A stretch of 64,000 nucleotides of DNA from Marinobacter changyiensis. GTDB taxonomy: Bacteria; Pseudomonadota; Gammaproteobacteria; Pseudomonadales; Oleiphilaceae. Of this stretch, positions 8,397 to 17,288 are shown piece by piece (the stretch's first letter is position 1; the number at the start of each line of letters is the position of its first letter). The position numbers were made by a program, and so were the translations under genes. Location: assembly GCF_009193265.1 (NCBI RefSeq), contig NZ_VZZZ01000008.1:97776-161775 (forward strand), read 5' to 3'. The notes beneath the pieces were generated by a model. It saw nothing but the letters and a program-made list of their open reading frames with translations, was not told the origin of the DNA and made no database searches.

Positions 8397-9262
8397 GAAA
8401 TCTCCTGAATCATTTCGCTGTATCCTGATCGGTAGTCCGGATAGCGGAACGAGAAGCCGGAATCCAGCAACCGCTGGTTCCGGCAACGTTTGCTGCCAGC
8501 GCGTCCACCGGTTCTTGCCCCCGCTCTCGGTTGGGCGCAGGGCGTCTGGCTTTGGACCCAGGCGATGACTTCGTCCAGTCTGGCCGGCTCGCAGTCGCTG
8601 GCGATGTAATGCTCGGCCAGCGCTTCCCCCTGCAACGACGACCGCATCAGATGAACCACCGCGTTGGCCGCATCGACTTCGTGAATCCGGTTGGTGTAGG
8701 GCGCCGGCTTTGACGGGTTCATTTCGCCCCGCCTTACCGCAGTCAGAAAACGGTGTCTTGAGGGGCCATAGATTCCGCTGAGCCTGACAATGGTGGCGGG
8801 TACTCCGCTGTTCAGGGCCACCGCCTCGCCGTCCAGAATTCTTTGGCCGCTGAATTTTTCGGGCTCTGTGGGGCTGGTTTCGTCTACCCAGCTGTCGTCA
8901 TCCTGATGATAGACGCTGGTGCTGCTGATGAATATCACCCGGGAAAGGCTCTCACCATCCAGCGCAGCAAGCAGGTTGCTCAATCCGGTCACATAGGCTG
9001 CCTGATAACCGGCGTCATCGTAACTGGACGGCGTCAGGCAATAGATCAGAGCGTCCACGTTCTCTGGCACTGCCGAGGCCAGGGCAGAGGGGTTCAGCAA
9101 GTCAGCGCCAATGGGCAAAACGGGTGCCTTGATGGCATCTGCATTACGTCGCAGTCCGTACACTTCTGCGTCTTCACACAGGGTGCGCGCGATCACACCG
9201 CCCAGTGAGCCGCAGCCAGCGACCAGAATACGGGGTCGGTTTCTGTGTTCTGTGATTGCCAT
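8393..9262 (-). CDS. NAD(P)-dependent epimerase/dehydratase-family (SDR) protein
   Basis: The 289-residue protein has a Rossmann N-terminus (RILVAGCGSLGGVIAR, a GxGxxG variant with a Ser/Leu pair), ISSTSVYHQDD (extended-SDR Ser plus Tyr of an active-site-like set), and IVRLSGIYGPSR, which is typical of YeeZ-like sugar-nucleotide epimerase relatives. The usual YxxxK is not clear: E-x-x-x-D-G-E-A replaces it, so catalysis may differ. The C-terminal part is Arg/Gly-rich (ARTGGRAGSKRCRN). It is divergent from oxyR with a 58-bp gap. Substrate unknown. Confidence 0.75.
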   Translation of the reverse strand: MAITEHRNRPRILVAGCGSLGGVIARTLCEDAEVYGLRRNADAIKAPVLPIGADLLNPSALASAVPENVDALIYCLTPSSYDDAGYQAAYVTGLSNLLAALDGESLSRVIFISSTSVYHQDDDSWVDETSPTEPEKFSGQRILDGEAVALNSGVPATIVRLSGIYGPSRHRFLTAVRRGEMNPSKPAPYTNRIHEVDAANAVVHLMRSSLQGEALAEHYIASDCEPARLDEVIAWVQSQTPCAQPRAGARTGGRAGSKRCRNQRLLDSGFSFRYPDYRSGYSEMIQEIS

Positions 9263-9320
9263 AGTCAATATCAATCCTTATTCTGTAGACCATAAGTTCG
9301 GACACTGAACGGAGCTGCCC

Positions 9321-10286
9321 ATGACCCTTACCGAATTACGTTACATTGTTACCCTGGCCCGCGAGAAACATTTCGGCCGGGCTGCAGAGAGGTGTCATGT
9401 CAGTCAGCCTACTCTGAGTGTGGCGGTTAAAAAGCTCGAAGACGAGCTCGGCATACCACTGTTCGAGCGCAGTAAAAGCAGTATACGTGTGACGGAGACC
9501 GGACAGCGCATCATTGACCAGGCCCAGAGGGTGCTTGATCAGGTCAGTGTGATCAAGGACATGGCCCAGGATGGTAAAAACCAGCTCAACTCGCCATTGA
9601 AAGTGGGTGCCATTTATACCATCGGGCCTTATCTGTTCCCGCATTTACTTCCGGAATTGCGCCGGGGCGCACCGGATATGCCATTATTTATCGAAGAAAA
9701 CTATACCGCTAACCTGCGTCAGAAATTACGTCATTCAGAACTGGACGCCATTATCATCGCGCTGCCGTTTACCGAGCCTGAAGTGGTTACTCTGCCGCTT
9801 TACGATGAGCCATTCGTGGTGCTGCTGCCGGCGAAGCACCCGCTTGCTCGCAAAGAGGCGCTGACAGCCGAGGAGCTGGCCCGGGAACAGCTACTTCTGC
9901 TCGGCCCAGGGCATTGCTTCAGGGACCAGGTGCTTGAATCCTGTCCGCCGTTGGTGGCTGCCGTAACCACCCGGGCCACGACAGCCACCTCGGGCCCCTC
10001 GCTGGTAACGGAAGGCAGCTCCCTTGAAACCATTCGTCATATGGTGGCGTCCGGGCTGGGGATTACAGTACTGCCGCTGTCGGCGGCAACCGCGATGCAG
10101 TACCACGAGGATATCCTTGTGGTTCGACCTTTTGTTGCCCCGGTTCCCTCTCGTACCGTGGCATTGGCATGGCGGGTGACCTTCCCACGACCAAAAGCCA
10201 TTGACGTCCTGTCGCTGGCCGCCAGCCAGTGTCGGGTTATCGAAAAATCGGGCAAAGTTAAACCCCCCGCTAAAGCCAGCGCCTGA
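9321..10286 (+). CDS. oxyR: Hydrogen-peroxide-sensing LysR regulator OxyR
   Basis: This 321-residue LysR protein has an N-terminal helix-turn-helix (HFGRAAERCHVSQPTLSVAVKKLE) and an effector domain carrying the two redox cysteines in GHCFRDQVLESC. Their nine-residue spacing is the same as Cys199/Cys208 of E. coli OxyR. A disulfide between them would switch on catalase and peroxidase genes under peroxide. GGAG is placed 7 bases before the ATG. recG follows after 7 bp, so the two are surely cotranscribed, as in Pseudomonas where oxyR-recG is an operon needed for oxidative DNA-damage survival. Confidence 0.95.
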   Translation: MTLTELRYIVTLAREKHFGRAAERCHVSQPTLSVAVKKLEDELGIPLFERSKSSIRVTETGQRIIDQAQRVLDQVSVIKDMAQDGKNQLNSPLKVGAIYTIGPYLFPHLLPELRRGAPDMPLFIEENYTANLRQKLRHSELDAIIIALPFTEPEVVTLPLYDEPFVVLLPAKHPLARKEALTAEELAREQLLLLGPGHCFRDQVLESCPPLVAAVTTRATTATSGPSLVTEGSSLETIRHMVASGLGITVLPLSAATAMQYHEDILVVRPFVAPVPSRTVALAWRVTFPRPKAIDVLSLAASQCRVIEKSGKVKPPAKASA

Positions 10287-10293
10287 GCATGCC

Positions 10294-12369
10294 ATGACGT
10301 CACTGGACGACATCCCGGTAACCACTCTCAAAGGTGTCGGTGCAGCCCTGGCCGCAACCTTGGCGAAACTGGGTATCCATTCCCTGCAGGACCTGCTGTT
10401 CCATCTGCCCCACCGCTACGAAGATCGTACCCGGATTATTCCCATGGGGAGTCTGCGGGTCGGGGATGTGGGTGTGGCGGAGGGAGAAGTGGTCAAAACA
10501 GACCTTGTCATGGGGCGCCGTCGAAGCTTGCAGGTGACGCTGAAGGACAGTTCCGGCTTTCTGGTGATGCGATTTTTCCATTTCAATGCCGCCCAGAAAA
10601 GCCAGCTTGCCGAGGGTCAACGGGTGCGCTGTTACGGTGAGGTCCGGCCCGGCCGGGCCGGGTATGAATTTTACCATCCGGAGTACCAGGTCAATCCGCC
10701 TGCCATGCCCGCTCAGGGCGAAGCCACGCTAACCCCTGTTTATCCGTTGACCGAAGGTATTCAGCAGCCCAGGGTCCGGGGGCTTTGTCAGCAGGCTCTT
10801 GGCTATCTGAAGCGCTACCCGATTCGTGACTGGCTGCCACCTGCCTTGCTGGCGGACTATCAGTTGCCCGACATCTCTGCCGCCGTCGAACTTGTGCATG
10901 CGCCGCCGGCCGATGCGCCGGTCTATCTGTTGATGGAGGGCCGTCATCCGGCGCAGCAACGCCTCGTGATGGAGGAGCTGCTCGCGCACCAGCTCAGTTT
11001 ATTGCGGGTAAGAGAGCAGATTCAGGCCAGACAGGCTTTGCCGTTGCTGCCCAGCGGAGATTTGCCTGAACGCTTCCGGGAGAGTCTGCCGTTCAGACTG
11101 ACGGGTGCTCAGGAACAGGTGTGCCGGGAAATCCGTCAGGACCTGAGCCAGCCCCTGCCCATGTTGCGGCTGGTTCAGGGGGATGTGGGTTCTGGCAAAA
11201 CCGTTGTTGCGGCCATGGCTGCACTACAGGCGATTGCAGCGGGAGCTCAGGTGGCCTTGATGGCGCCGACCGAAATTCTGGCGGAGCAACACTTCAATAA
11301 TTTCAGGGAGTGGCTGGAGCCCTTGGATATCAGGCTGGCCTGGCTGTCAGGAAAGATCAAGGGCAAAGCCCGGGTGGCGGCGTTGGAAGCGGTTGCCAGC
11401 GGCGGGGCCAGGATGATGGTAGGCACCCACGCCCTGTTTCAGGGCGACGTGATATTTGACCGCCTGGCGCTGGTGATCGTCGATGAACAACACCGTTTTG
11501 GCGTCCACCAGCGGCTGGCACTAAAGGATAAAGGTGCAGTCGGTCAGCTCGCGCCGCACCAACTGATCATGACCGCTACCCCGATTCCACGCACACTGGC
11601 CATGAGCGCCTATGCCGACCTCGACACCTCGGTCATCGATGAACTGCCCCCCGGGCGTAAACCGATTGAAACCATAGCGATTCCGGACAGCCGTCGGGAC
11701 GACATCATTGAGCGCGTGCGGGATGCCTGCAAGGCGGGCCGACAGGCTTACTGGGTGTGTACGTTGATTGAGGAATCCGAGGCGCTGCAATGCCAGGCCG
11801 CCGAGGTCACGGCTGCGGCGCTGGCGGACCGGTTGCCAGAGTTGAACGTGGGGCTGGTGCATGGCCGCCTGAAGGCTGCCGAGAAAGTCGACATGATGGG
11901 CCAGTTCAAGACCGGAAAGCTGGACCTGCTGGTGGCGACCACCGTTATCGAAGTGGGCGTGGATGTTCCGAACGCGTCCCTGATTATTATTGAAAACCCC
12001 GAGCGCCTCGGGCTTGCGCAGCTGCACCAGTTGCGTGGGCGGGTCGGGCGGGGTGAGGAGGCCAGTTTCTGCGTGCTGATGTACCATCCGCCCCTGTCCC
12101 TGAATGGCAAAGCGCGGTTACAGGCGCTGCGGGAAAGCCAGGACGGTTTTGTGATTGCTGAAAAAGACCTGGAAATCCGGGGCCCGGGCGAGGTGTTAGG
12201 TACCCGCCAGACCGGCATGATGCAGTTCAGACTGGCGGATTTTGAGCGGGACAAGGGCTGGATTGAAACAGTCCGGGGGATTGCGCCCACGTTAATGCAT
12301 GATAAAACCGTCGTGGATGCCCTCATTCGCCGCTGGCTGGGTGAGCGCCTTCGCTACGGTGACGTGTAA
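10294..12369 (+). CDS. recG: ATP-dependent DNA helicase RecG
   Basis: RecG regresses stalled forks and migrates Holliday junctions. The 691-residue product has an N-terminal wedge/OB domain (about 60-160), Walker A GDVGSGKTVVAAMAAL (near 295), DEQH box IVDEQHRFGVHQR, TATPIPRTLAM, the helicase C block VATTVIEVGVDVPNAS and QLHQLRGRVGRG, and the C-terminal RecG motif. The ATG at 10294 is used because the earlier in-frame starts lie inside oxyR. Directly downstream of oxyR; the HDOD gene follows after a 147-bp gap. Confidence 0.97.
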   Translation: MTSLDDIPVTTLKGVGAALAATLAKLGIHSLQDLLFHLPHRYEDRTRIIPMGSLRVGDVGVAEGEVVKTDLVMGRRRSLQVTLKDSSGFLVMRFFHFNAAQKSQLAEGQRVRCYGEVRPGRAGYEFYHPEYQVNPPAMPAQGEATLTPVYPLTEGIQQPRVRGLCQQALGYLKRYPIRDWLPPALLADYQLPDISAAVELVHAPPADAPVYLLMEGRHPAQQRLVMEELLAHQLSLLRVREQIQARQALPLLPSGDLPERFRESLPFRLTGAQEQVCREIRQDLSQPLPMLRLVQGDVGSGKTVVAAMAALQAIAAGAQVALMAPTEILAEQHFNNFREWLEPLDIRLAWLSGKIKGKARVAALEAVASGGARMMVGTHALFQGDVIFDRLALVIVDEQHRFGVHQRLALKDKGAVGQLAPHQLIMTATPIPRTLAMSAYADLDTSVIDELPPGRKPIETIAIPDSRRDDIIERVRDACKAGRQAYWVCTLIEESEALQCQAAEVTAAALADRLPELNVGLVHGRLKAAEKVDMMGQFKTGKLDLLVATTVIEVGVDVPNASLIIIENPERLGLAQLHQLRGRVGRGEEASFCVLMYHPPLSLNGKARLQALRESQDGFVIAEKDLEIRGPGEVLGTRQTGMMQFRLADFERDKGWIETVRGIAPTLMHDKTVVDALIRRWLGERLRYGDV

Positions 12370-12516
12370 GGGTTACGCCGGTTTCAGAAGTGTCGACCAG
12401 CCAGCAGTAAATCATCAGAGTTTGCCGCCGGTATCAGCTAGACTGTAGCCAGTCATTTACTTTTGGTTGGAGGGCGCCGGCGAGCGCGATGCTGACCGCC
12501 ACCATAGGGGGATATC

Positions 12517-13881
12517 ATGGAATTACCCGTCTCAGTCCGGCAGCTGCTGGAAGAGACTGCGCCCGGTTGGACGTTGGGAAAGGCCAGTGCCGATGTGAGC
12601 GATGTGCTCCGGATGGTGCTCCTCATCGATGACCAGGGCCAGGTTCAGGTTGTTTTTCGTCATCAGGACCTATTCGACATTTCAGCCCTCAACAAACAAA
12701 TGGGGCGTGATCTCCACTTGATGCCCATCAATCACCAGGTGCGTTTACGGGACCGACTTGGCATTAAAACCTTGCCGGTTCTGCCCGCCCTGACGGGCTT
12801 GCCCTCATACATCGATAAGGCTGTCGATGACCTGTCAACGGTCTGTATCTATGTAGACAGTCAGACGTCAGAGCGGCTTACCCTGGACCGTAAGGCATTC
12901 GGAGCGCTAACGGCAGGTTTTGAACGAGGTGCTTTCAGTGTCGCTGCGGTTGATATTGCGGTTAATCTGAACAGACCAGAAGACGATCAGTCGCAGTTGC
13001 AGTCAGCCCTGAAGCGTTTTACGGGTTTGCGAATCCAGCAGCGCCTTGACGACACTCTTGAGTTGCCGCCATTACCGGAAACAGCCCAGCGGATCATCCA
13101 TCTCCGGGTTAATCCGAATGCCGTTATGGGGGACCTGGTTGATGTGGTTGAGAGTGATCCCAGTCTGGCGGCCCAAGTGGTCAGTTGGGCCTCCTCTTCA
13201 TTCTATGCGGCTGCAGGCCAGGTGCGCTCGGTCCATGATGCGGTGTCCCGGGTATTGGGGTTTGATCTGGTCATGAATCTAGCCATGGGCCTGGCTCTTG
13301 GTCGCGCCCTGAAACAGCCCAGTGATCAGCCCGAAGGTTATGTCGGCTACTGGCAACAGGCCATCTGGCAGGCGCAATCCGCCGGTATTCTCGCCAGCAT
13401 GATGCGTCGGGGCGAACGTCCGGCGTTTGGTCTGGCGTATCTTGCCGGGTTACTTCACAATTTTGGCTATCTGGTTCTGGCTCAGGTGTTTCCTCCGCAT
13501 TTCAAACTGGCCTGTCGTGCCTGGGAGGTCAATTCACATCTTGATACCGCCATAATCGAACACCATCTGCTGGGTGTGACCCGGGAACAGATTGGCGCTC
13601 AGTTGATGAGCAATTGGGGTATGCCGGATGAGATCAACACCGCAATCCGGCATCAGAAAGACCCCGATTATGCTGGGCCGCACCAAGTCTACCCAAAGCT
13701 ACTCTGGCTCGGCCGTCAATTGTTGACCGCTCGGGGTATTCCGCTCGGGGTCGGGGAAAGTGTGCCTGATGCAATGTTCGTGGAACTGGGTTTGAATCGC
13801 GAGCTGGTGGAAGAACAATTCGATGAATTGGTGCAGAGCAAAGCAAGCATCATGGCAATGGCGGGCATGATGCAATCCTGA
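12517..13881 (+). CDS. YbaK-like and HDOD domain signalling protein
   Basis: The 454-residue protein joins two modules. The N-terminal part (about 1-150) resembles the YbaK/ProX aminoacyl-tRNA deacylase fold, and the C-terminal HDOD domain (about 185-400) has ELPPLPETAQRIIHLRVNP, ESDPSLAAQVVSWASSSFY, VSRVLGFDLVMNLAMGLALG and AGLLHNFGYLVLAQVF. HDOD domains are relatives of HD phosphohydrolases that usually lack metal residues; here HD is HN, so regulatory rather than catalytic. GGGGG sits before the ATG. A gene of this architecture follows recG in Pseudomonas too. Role unknown, probably signalling. Confidence 0.85.
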   Translation: MELPVSVRQLLEETAPGWTLGKASADVSDVLRMVLLIDDQGQVQVVFRHQDLFDISALNKQMGRDLHLMPINHQVRLRDRLGIKTLPVLPALTGLPSYIDKAVDDLSTVCIYVDSQTSERLTLDRKAFGALTAGFERGAFSVAAVDIAVNLNRPEDDQSQLQSALKRFTGLRIQQRLDDTLELPPLPETAQRIIHLRVNPNAVMGDLVDVVESDPSLAAQVVSWASSSFYAAAGQVRSVHDAVSRVLGFDLVMNLAMGLALGRALKQPSDQPEGYVGYWQQAIWQAQSAGILASMMRRGERPAFGLAYLAGLLHNFGYLVLAQVFPPHFKLACRAWEVNSHLDTAIIEHHLLGVTREQIGAQLMSNWGMPDEINTAIRHQKDPDYAGPHQVYPKLLWLGRQLLTARGIPLGVGESVPDAMFVELGLNRELVEEQFDELVQSKASIMAMAGMMQS

Positions 13882-13911
13882 TGGGCGGAACGGGGTGTTG
13901 GCTCAAGATCA

Positions 13912-13935
13912 AAAAAGGCCGGCCCTGGGGCCGGC
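13912..13935 (-). terminator. Terminator-like hairpin facing the minus strand
   Basis: GCCGGCCC pairs with GGGCCGGC (13918-13935). Six A's at 13911-13916 become a T run after the hairpin on the minus strand, so it should stop leftward transcription. The stop codon of a small minus-strand frame lies 30 bases upstream of it. Confidence 0.7.
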
Positions 13936-13965
13936 AAGCTCACCCGCTTGTTGCAGATCAAACAC

Positions 13966-14064
13966 CTACTCTTTGAGCAATTCTTTAATCGGACCCTCAG
14001 CATATACTCGGTCAAGCCAGATGCTACGATAACCAGTAGCTTGCTTTGGTTTTAATTTAGACAA
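13966..14064 (-). CDS. Possible 32-residue small protein or gene remnant
   Basis: On the minus strand an open frame runs from a TTG at 14064 to TAG at 13966-13968. Its end reads ATGYRSIWLDRVYAEG then PIKELLKE, which has a protein-like composition and amphipathic end. It is followed at once by a minus-strand terminator. No ribosome site is visible and an in-frame TAA lies just upstream at about 14086-14088, so it may be the tail of a decayed gene. I do not recognise it. Confidence 0.25.
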   Translation of the reverse strand: MSKLKPKQATGYRSIWLDRVYAEGPIKELLKE

Positions 14065-14239
14065 ACTGGGAAAAAGAATAAGGCCTTATAAGCGGCATAT
14101 AATCTCTGACTGAGACGTCATGCTACCGATTGGTCCAGAGAGGATTGATTTTACATAGAAATCACATTTGAGCGGTCGGTCTACGATTACAAAAAATTAC
14201 AAAAATAGCGCCGCCAGGCCCTGCGGGCTGCTGCGAGCT

Positions 14240-14695
14240 TTAAAAGTGATGGTGACGGATGGCCGTTGCCGCACGCCGAATGGCGTCAGAGTGCTGCTGC
14301 TCCAGGGCAAAGCGCTCCTTGTCCATTTTCTCGACAAACCTCGCATCCGTATCCTGACGAGCCTGATGGGTGGGCATGTGTTCCATGTGCTCGTGCATTT
14401 CCAGAAAAATCCGATACGGCGTCTGCTTCAGCAGGTCCGGGGCCACATGGTCCAATAATCCCTTTATCCGCAAACAGGCTTCGGAATACTCGATCTGGTC
14501 CTGCTCAATCGCCATTGCCAGCACGCGAATGCTCTCGATCATGCTGGTTCGGCGTTCGTCCTGAAATACTTTGGTCTTGTTAGCCGTGGCCTTGTCCCGT
14601 TTGAGCACTTTGGTCTGGCGGTTAATGAACAGGGCCAGAAGCACGATCGCTACTACACCCGCGAAAATCAGTATCCATTGCGACCAGACCGGCAT
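14240..14695 (-). CDS. DUF2489 single-pass membrane protein
   Basis: The 151-residue protein starts MPVWSQWILIFAGVVAIV, giving one N-terminal membrane helix (about 7-28), followed by a charged helical cytoplasmic domain (ALFINRQTKVLKRDK, then MIESIRVLAMAIEQDQIEYSEACLRIKGLLD) and a His/Arg-rich end (RHHHF). This is the DUF2489 pattern known from Pseudomonas and Marinobacter; function unknown. The start at 14695 is set by AGGAG 8 bases upstream; an upstream ATG at 14722 lacks one. Confidence 0.78.
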   Translation of the reverse strand: MPVWSQWILIFAGVVAIVLLALFINRQTKVLKRDKATANKTKVFQDERRTSMIESIRVLAMAIEQDQIEYSEACLRIKGLLDHVAPDLLKQTPYRIFLEMHEHMEHMPTHQARQDTDARFVEKMDKERFALEQQHSDAIRRAATAIRHHHF

Positions 14696-14830
14696 GTCAG
14701 AAACTCCTCGTGTGTCGTTCAAAAAAACAGCGCTTAAGGGCCGTCAGCATAACAAAGTTTATTACGTGTCTCCCGCAGGACAGATGACATTCAGGTCAGT
14801 TGCTCAAACCGGGACGCGCCGGGGGCTTTG

Positions 14831-17125
14831 TCAGGCCCGCTTCCGACTACCCTCGGTTTTCCATGCTTTAACCCGAACATGCTGGCCATTCAGTACCGAG
14901 GTGCCACTCAGCGGGTCAATCTGGTCATCCCGGATGATGTCGTTGATGCTGGCACCTGCATGAGCTTCCGCGACGGCCTGCCGGGTACCGTTGCGGGAGT
15001 GTCCCCAACCATGGGGAACGGATATCACCCCGGGCATAAGGTCATCGGTGATTTCTACCGGCACCACGATCTGGCCCGCGTCGGTGGTCAGTTCGGCGGC
15101 ATCACCTTCCATAAGCCCGAAGCGTGAAGCGTCGTTCGGATGAATCATCATGGTACAGCGGTCCTTGCCTTTGACCAGGCGCTGGCTGTTATGCATCCAG
15201 GAATTATTACTGCGCACATGGCGTCTGCCAATCAGCAGGAGTTCGTCGGACACTGGGGTGTCGAGACGGGCGAGCAGGCGATCAAGATCCCGCAGGTAAC
15301 GACGGGGTGCGAGATTGATCTTGCCATCCCGGGTATAGAGACGGTCCGGCAGGCAGGGCCGCAGGGGGCCGAGATCGATACCGCTGGGGTTTGCTCTCAG
15401 CGCTGAGAGTGACAGCCCTTTGGGAAGGTCACGCCAGCGGCGATCCAGCGGGCTCAGTCGGGCCAGGCCGCGCAGGGGGTGCCCTGGTGGTAATACGCCC
15501 ATAATAAGGTCTATGGCAGGTTGCATTAGTGTCTTTGCTGGCCCCAGGTCAGCCCCATAAGGGCCGGTTCGCAGCATGATATCCAGCAGCGGATCGGGCC
15601 CGATCTGTTTGAACGCACGCCAACCGGCTTCAGCACGTATCGTAAGCCGGCCACCCTTGCGCTTTTTCTCCAGACGATGCGCAAGCTCCAGCAGGATCTG
15701 CCAGTCATGGCGGGTATCCGGGCCAGGGTCAAACAGCGCTTCGCTGTATTTGGCGATGTTGCGCACTGCAAACATGCTGAAGATAAGATCGTAATGACTG
15801 CGTTCCAGGGCGGCGGTCGGCGGTAGAATGATGTCTGCGTGGCGGGTGGTTTCATTGAGGTAGTAATCCACCGAGACCATGAATTCCAGCCCGCTGAAGG
15901 CTTCTTCGAGGCGGCCGCCATTGGGGCTGGAGAGCAGGGGGTTGCCTGCCACGGTAACGAAAGCACGAATCTGCCCCTCGCCCGGCGTCAGAATTTCATC
16001 CGCGATGGTGCTCGACGGGTACTCGCCGCCAAATTCTGGCAGGCCCTTGACCCGGCTGGTCCGTCGACCGAAATGGCCTTTCTGGCCGGACATGGCTCCG
16101 AGCTCGACCATATCAATCGCCGGCTGGGTAAACATCACGCCGCCTGTGGTATCGAGCTTGCCGGTGAGAATATTCAGCACGTAGATGAGCCAGGTTGCGA
16201 CGCCACCATGGGCCTGGGTGCTGGTGCCGATACGACCGTATAGAGCGGCTTTCTGGGTGGTGGCAAGCTGGCGTGCAAGCCCCCTGATGGCATCGGGGCT
16301 CAAGCCTGTGTGGGCACTGACAGCATCTGGTGTGAAGGGCAGGGCGGCGAGACGTACAAGATCCACATCCCGTGTCCAGGGCTCGGCGTGGCCGAGGTCG
16401 ACCCTGTCCTCGGCAAACAGGGTGTTGACCATGGCCATCAACAGCAGGGCATCAGTGCCGGGGCGCACAAAGTGAAACTCGTCCGCCAGTTTGGCGGTTT
16501 CAGTTCTACGGGGATCAATCACCACCAGTTTTCCGCCCCGGTTCTTCAGCGCCTTGAGCCGGCCGCGGATATCCGGCACCGTCATCAGGCTGCCGTTGGA
16601 GGCCATGGGGTTGGCGCCAATGCACATGAACAGATCGGTGCGGTCAATATCCGGAATCGGGAAGAGCACCTGGTGACCGAACATCTCCAGGCTCGCAAGC
16701 ATGTGCGGGAGCTGGTCGTTGGAGGTGGCGGAGAAACGGTTCTGGCTGCCGATAGCCCGCAGAAAGGGTAATGAGGCTACCATGGCGCCGTGGTTATGAA
16801 CGTTCGGATTACCCTGGTACACCCCGATGGCATTGTTGCCATGCTCCTTGCGGACCTGATGCAGGCGCTCGGCCACGAGATCAAAAGCGTGTTCCCATTC
16901 CATTTCATGCCAGCCGGTGGCCGTGCGGCGTATGGGCTTTTTAAGGCGGTCCGGATCGTCATGGAGGTCTTGCAGTGCAACGGCCTTGGGGCAGATGTGG
17001 CCGTGGCTCAGAGGGTCGTTCTCATCCCCCTTGATGGCCTCGATGCGCCCGTCCTTCATTTCAATGGCCACGCCGCACATGGCCTCACACAAGTGACAGG
17101 TGCGGTAATGGGTGCCGTTCTCCAT
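14831..17125 (-). CDS. Molybdopterin-dependent oxidoreductase (formate dehydrogenase-like large subunit)
   Basis: The 764-residue product has an N-terminal [4Fe-4S] motif CHLCEAMCG...HICPKA (C-x2-C-x3-C-x27-C), the molybdopterin domain (GNPNVHNHGAM, GANPMASNGSLMTVPD, VVIDPRRTETAKLAD) and the C-terminal dinucleotide-binding domain (VRSNNSWMHNS, ISVPHGWGHSRNG). It belongs to the DMSO-reductase/BisC-FdhF superfamily. The likely metal-ligand position (SNGSL) has no Cys or selenocysteine codon, so Ser or another ligand is implied. No small subunit, cofactor or chaperone gene is nearby and no Tat signal is visible, so it is probably a soluble cytoplasmic enzyme. Substrate unknown. ATG at 17125 follows GGAGAG. 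Confidence 0.85.
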   Translation of the reverse strand: MENGTHYRTCHLCEAMCGVAIEMKDGRIEAIKGDENDPLSHGHICPKAVALQDLHDDPDRLKKPIRRTATGWHEMEWEHAFDLVAERLHQVRKEHGNNAIGVYQGNPNVHNHGAMVASLPFLRAIGSQNRFSATSNDQLPHMLASLEMFGHQVLFPIPDIDRTDLFMCIGANPMASNGSLMTVPDIRGRLKALKNRGGKLVVIDPRRTETAKLADEFHFVRPGTDALLLMAMVNTLFAEDRVDLGHAEPWTRDVDLVRLAALPFTPDAVSAHTGLSPDAIRGLARQLATTQKAALYGRIGTSTQAHGGVATWLIYVLNILTGKLDTTGGVMFTQPAIDMVELGAMSGQKGHFGRRTSRVKGLPEFGGEYPSSTIADEILTPGEGQIRAFVTVAGNPLLSSPNGGRLEEAFSGLEFMVSVDYYLNETTRHADIILPPTAALERSHYDLIFSMFAVRNIAKYSEALFDPGPDTRHDWQILLELAHRLEKKRKGGRLTIRAEAGWRAFKQIGPDPLLDIMLRTGPYGADLGPAKTLMQPAIDLIMGVLPPGHPLRGLARLSPLDRRWRDLPKGLSLSALRANPSGIDLGPLRPCLPDRLYTRDGKINLAPRRYLRDLDRLLARLDTPVSDELLLIGRRHVRSNNSWMHNSQRLVKGKDRCTMMIHPNDASRFGLMEGDAAELTTDAGQIVVPVEITDDLMPGVISVPHGWGHSRNGTRQAVAEAHAGASINDIIRDDQIDPLSGTSVLNGQHVRVKAWKTEGSRKRA

Positions 17126-17227
17126 GGTGTTCTCTCCGCTTTTAAACACGGTTATTGGAATATTGGTTTTGTAAGGCAACCAGATTATCAGGATTTCGTC
17201 CTGAGGGGAAAACCAGAAGCTACTGAT

Positions 17228-17253
17228 AAAAAAGGCCAGCCCTATGGCTGGCC
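17228..17253 (-). terminator. Terminator of the GGDEF-EAL gene
   Basis: GGCCAGCC/GGCTGGCC stem (17234-17253, loop CTAT) with six A's on its left side that become a T run on the minus strand. It lies 36 bp beyond the stop of the GGDEF-EAL gene. Confidence 0.88.
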
Positions 17254-17288
17254 GGATTGAGCCGGGTAAGCGTTGGTTTTGCAGGTCA

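Larger units (their letters stand above)
13882..14239. other. AT-rich 358-bp gap between the HDOD gene and the DUF2489 gene
   Basis: The gap is clearly richer in A/T than its surroundings. It holds a terminator that works on the minus strand (13912-13935), a short minus-strand open frame (13966-14064) and a TATAAT on the plus strand at about 14096-14101 without an obvious -35 partner. No RNA gene was recognised. Confidence 0.6.

Noticed and set aside
13716..14015. 99-residue minus-strand frame
   Set aside because: Most of it is antisense to the HDOD gene; a different frame of the same strand (13966-14064) is the better candidate.
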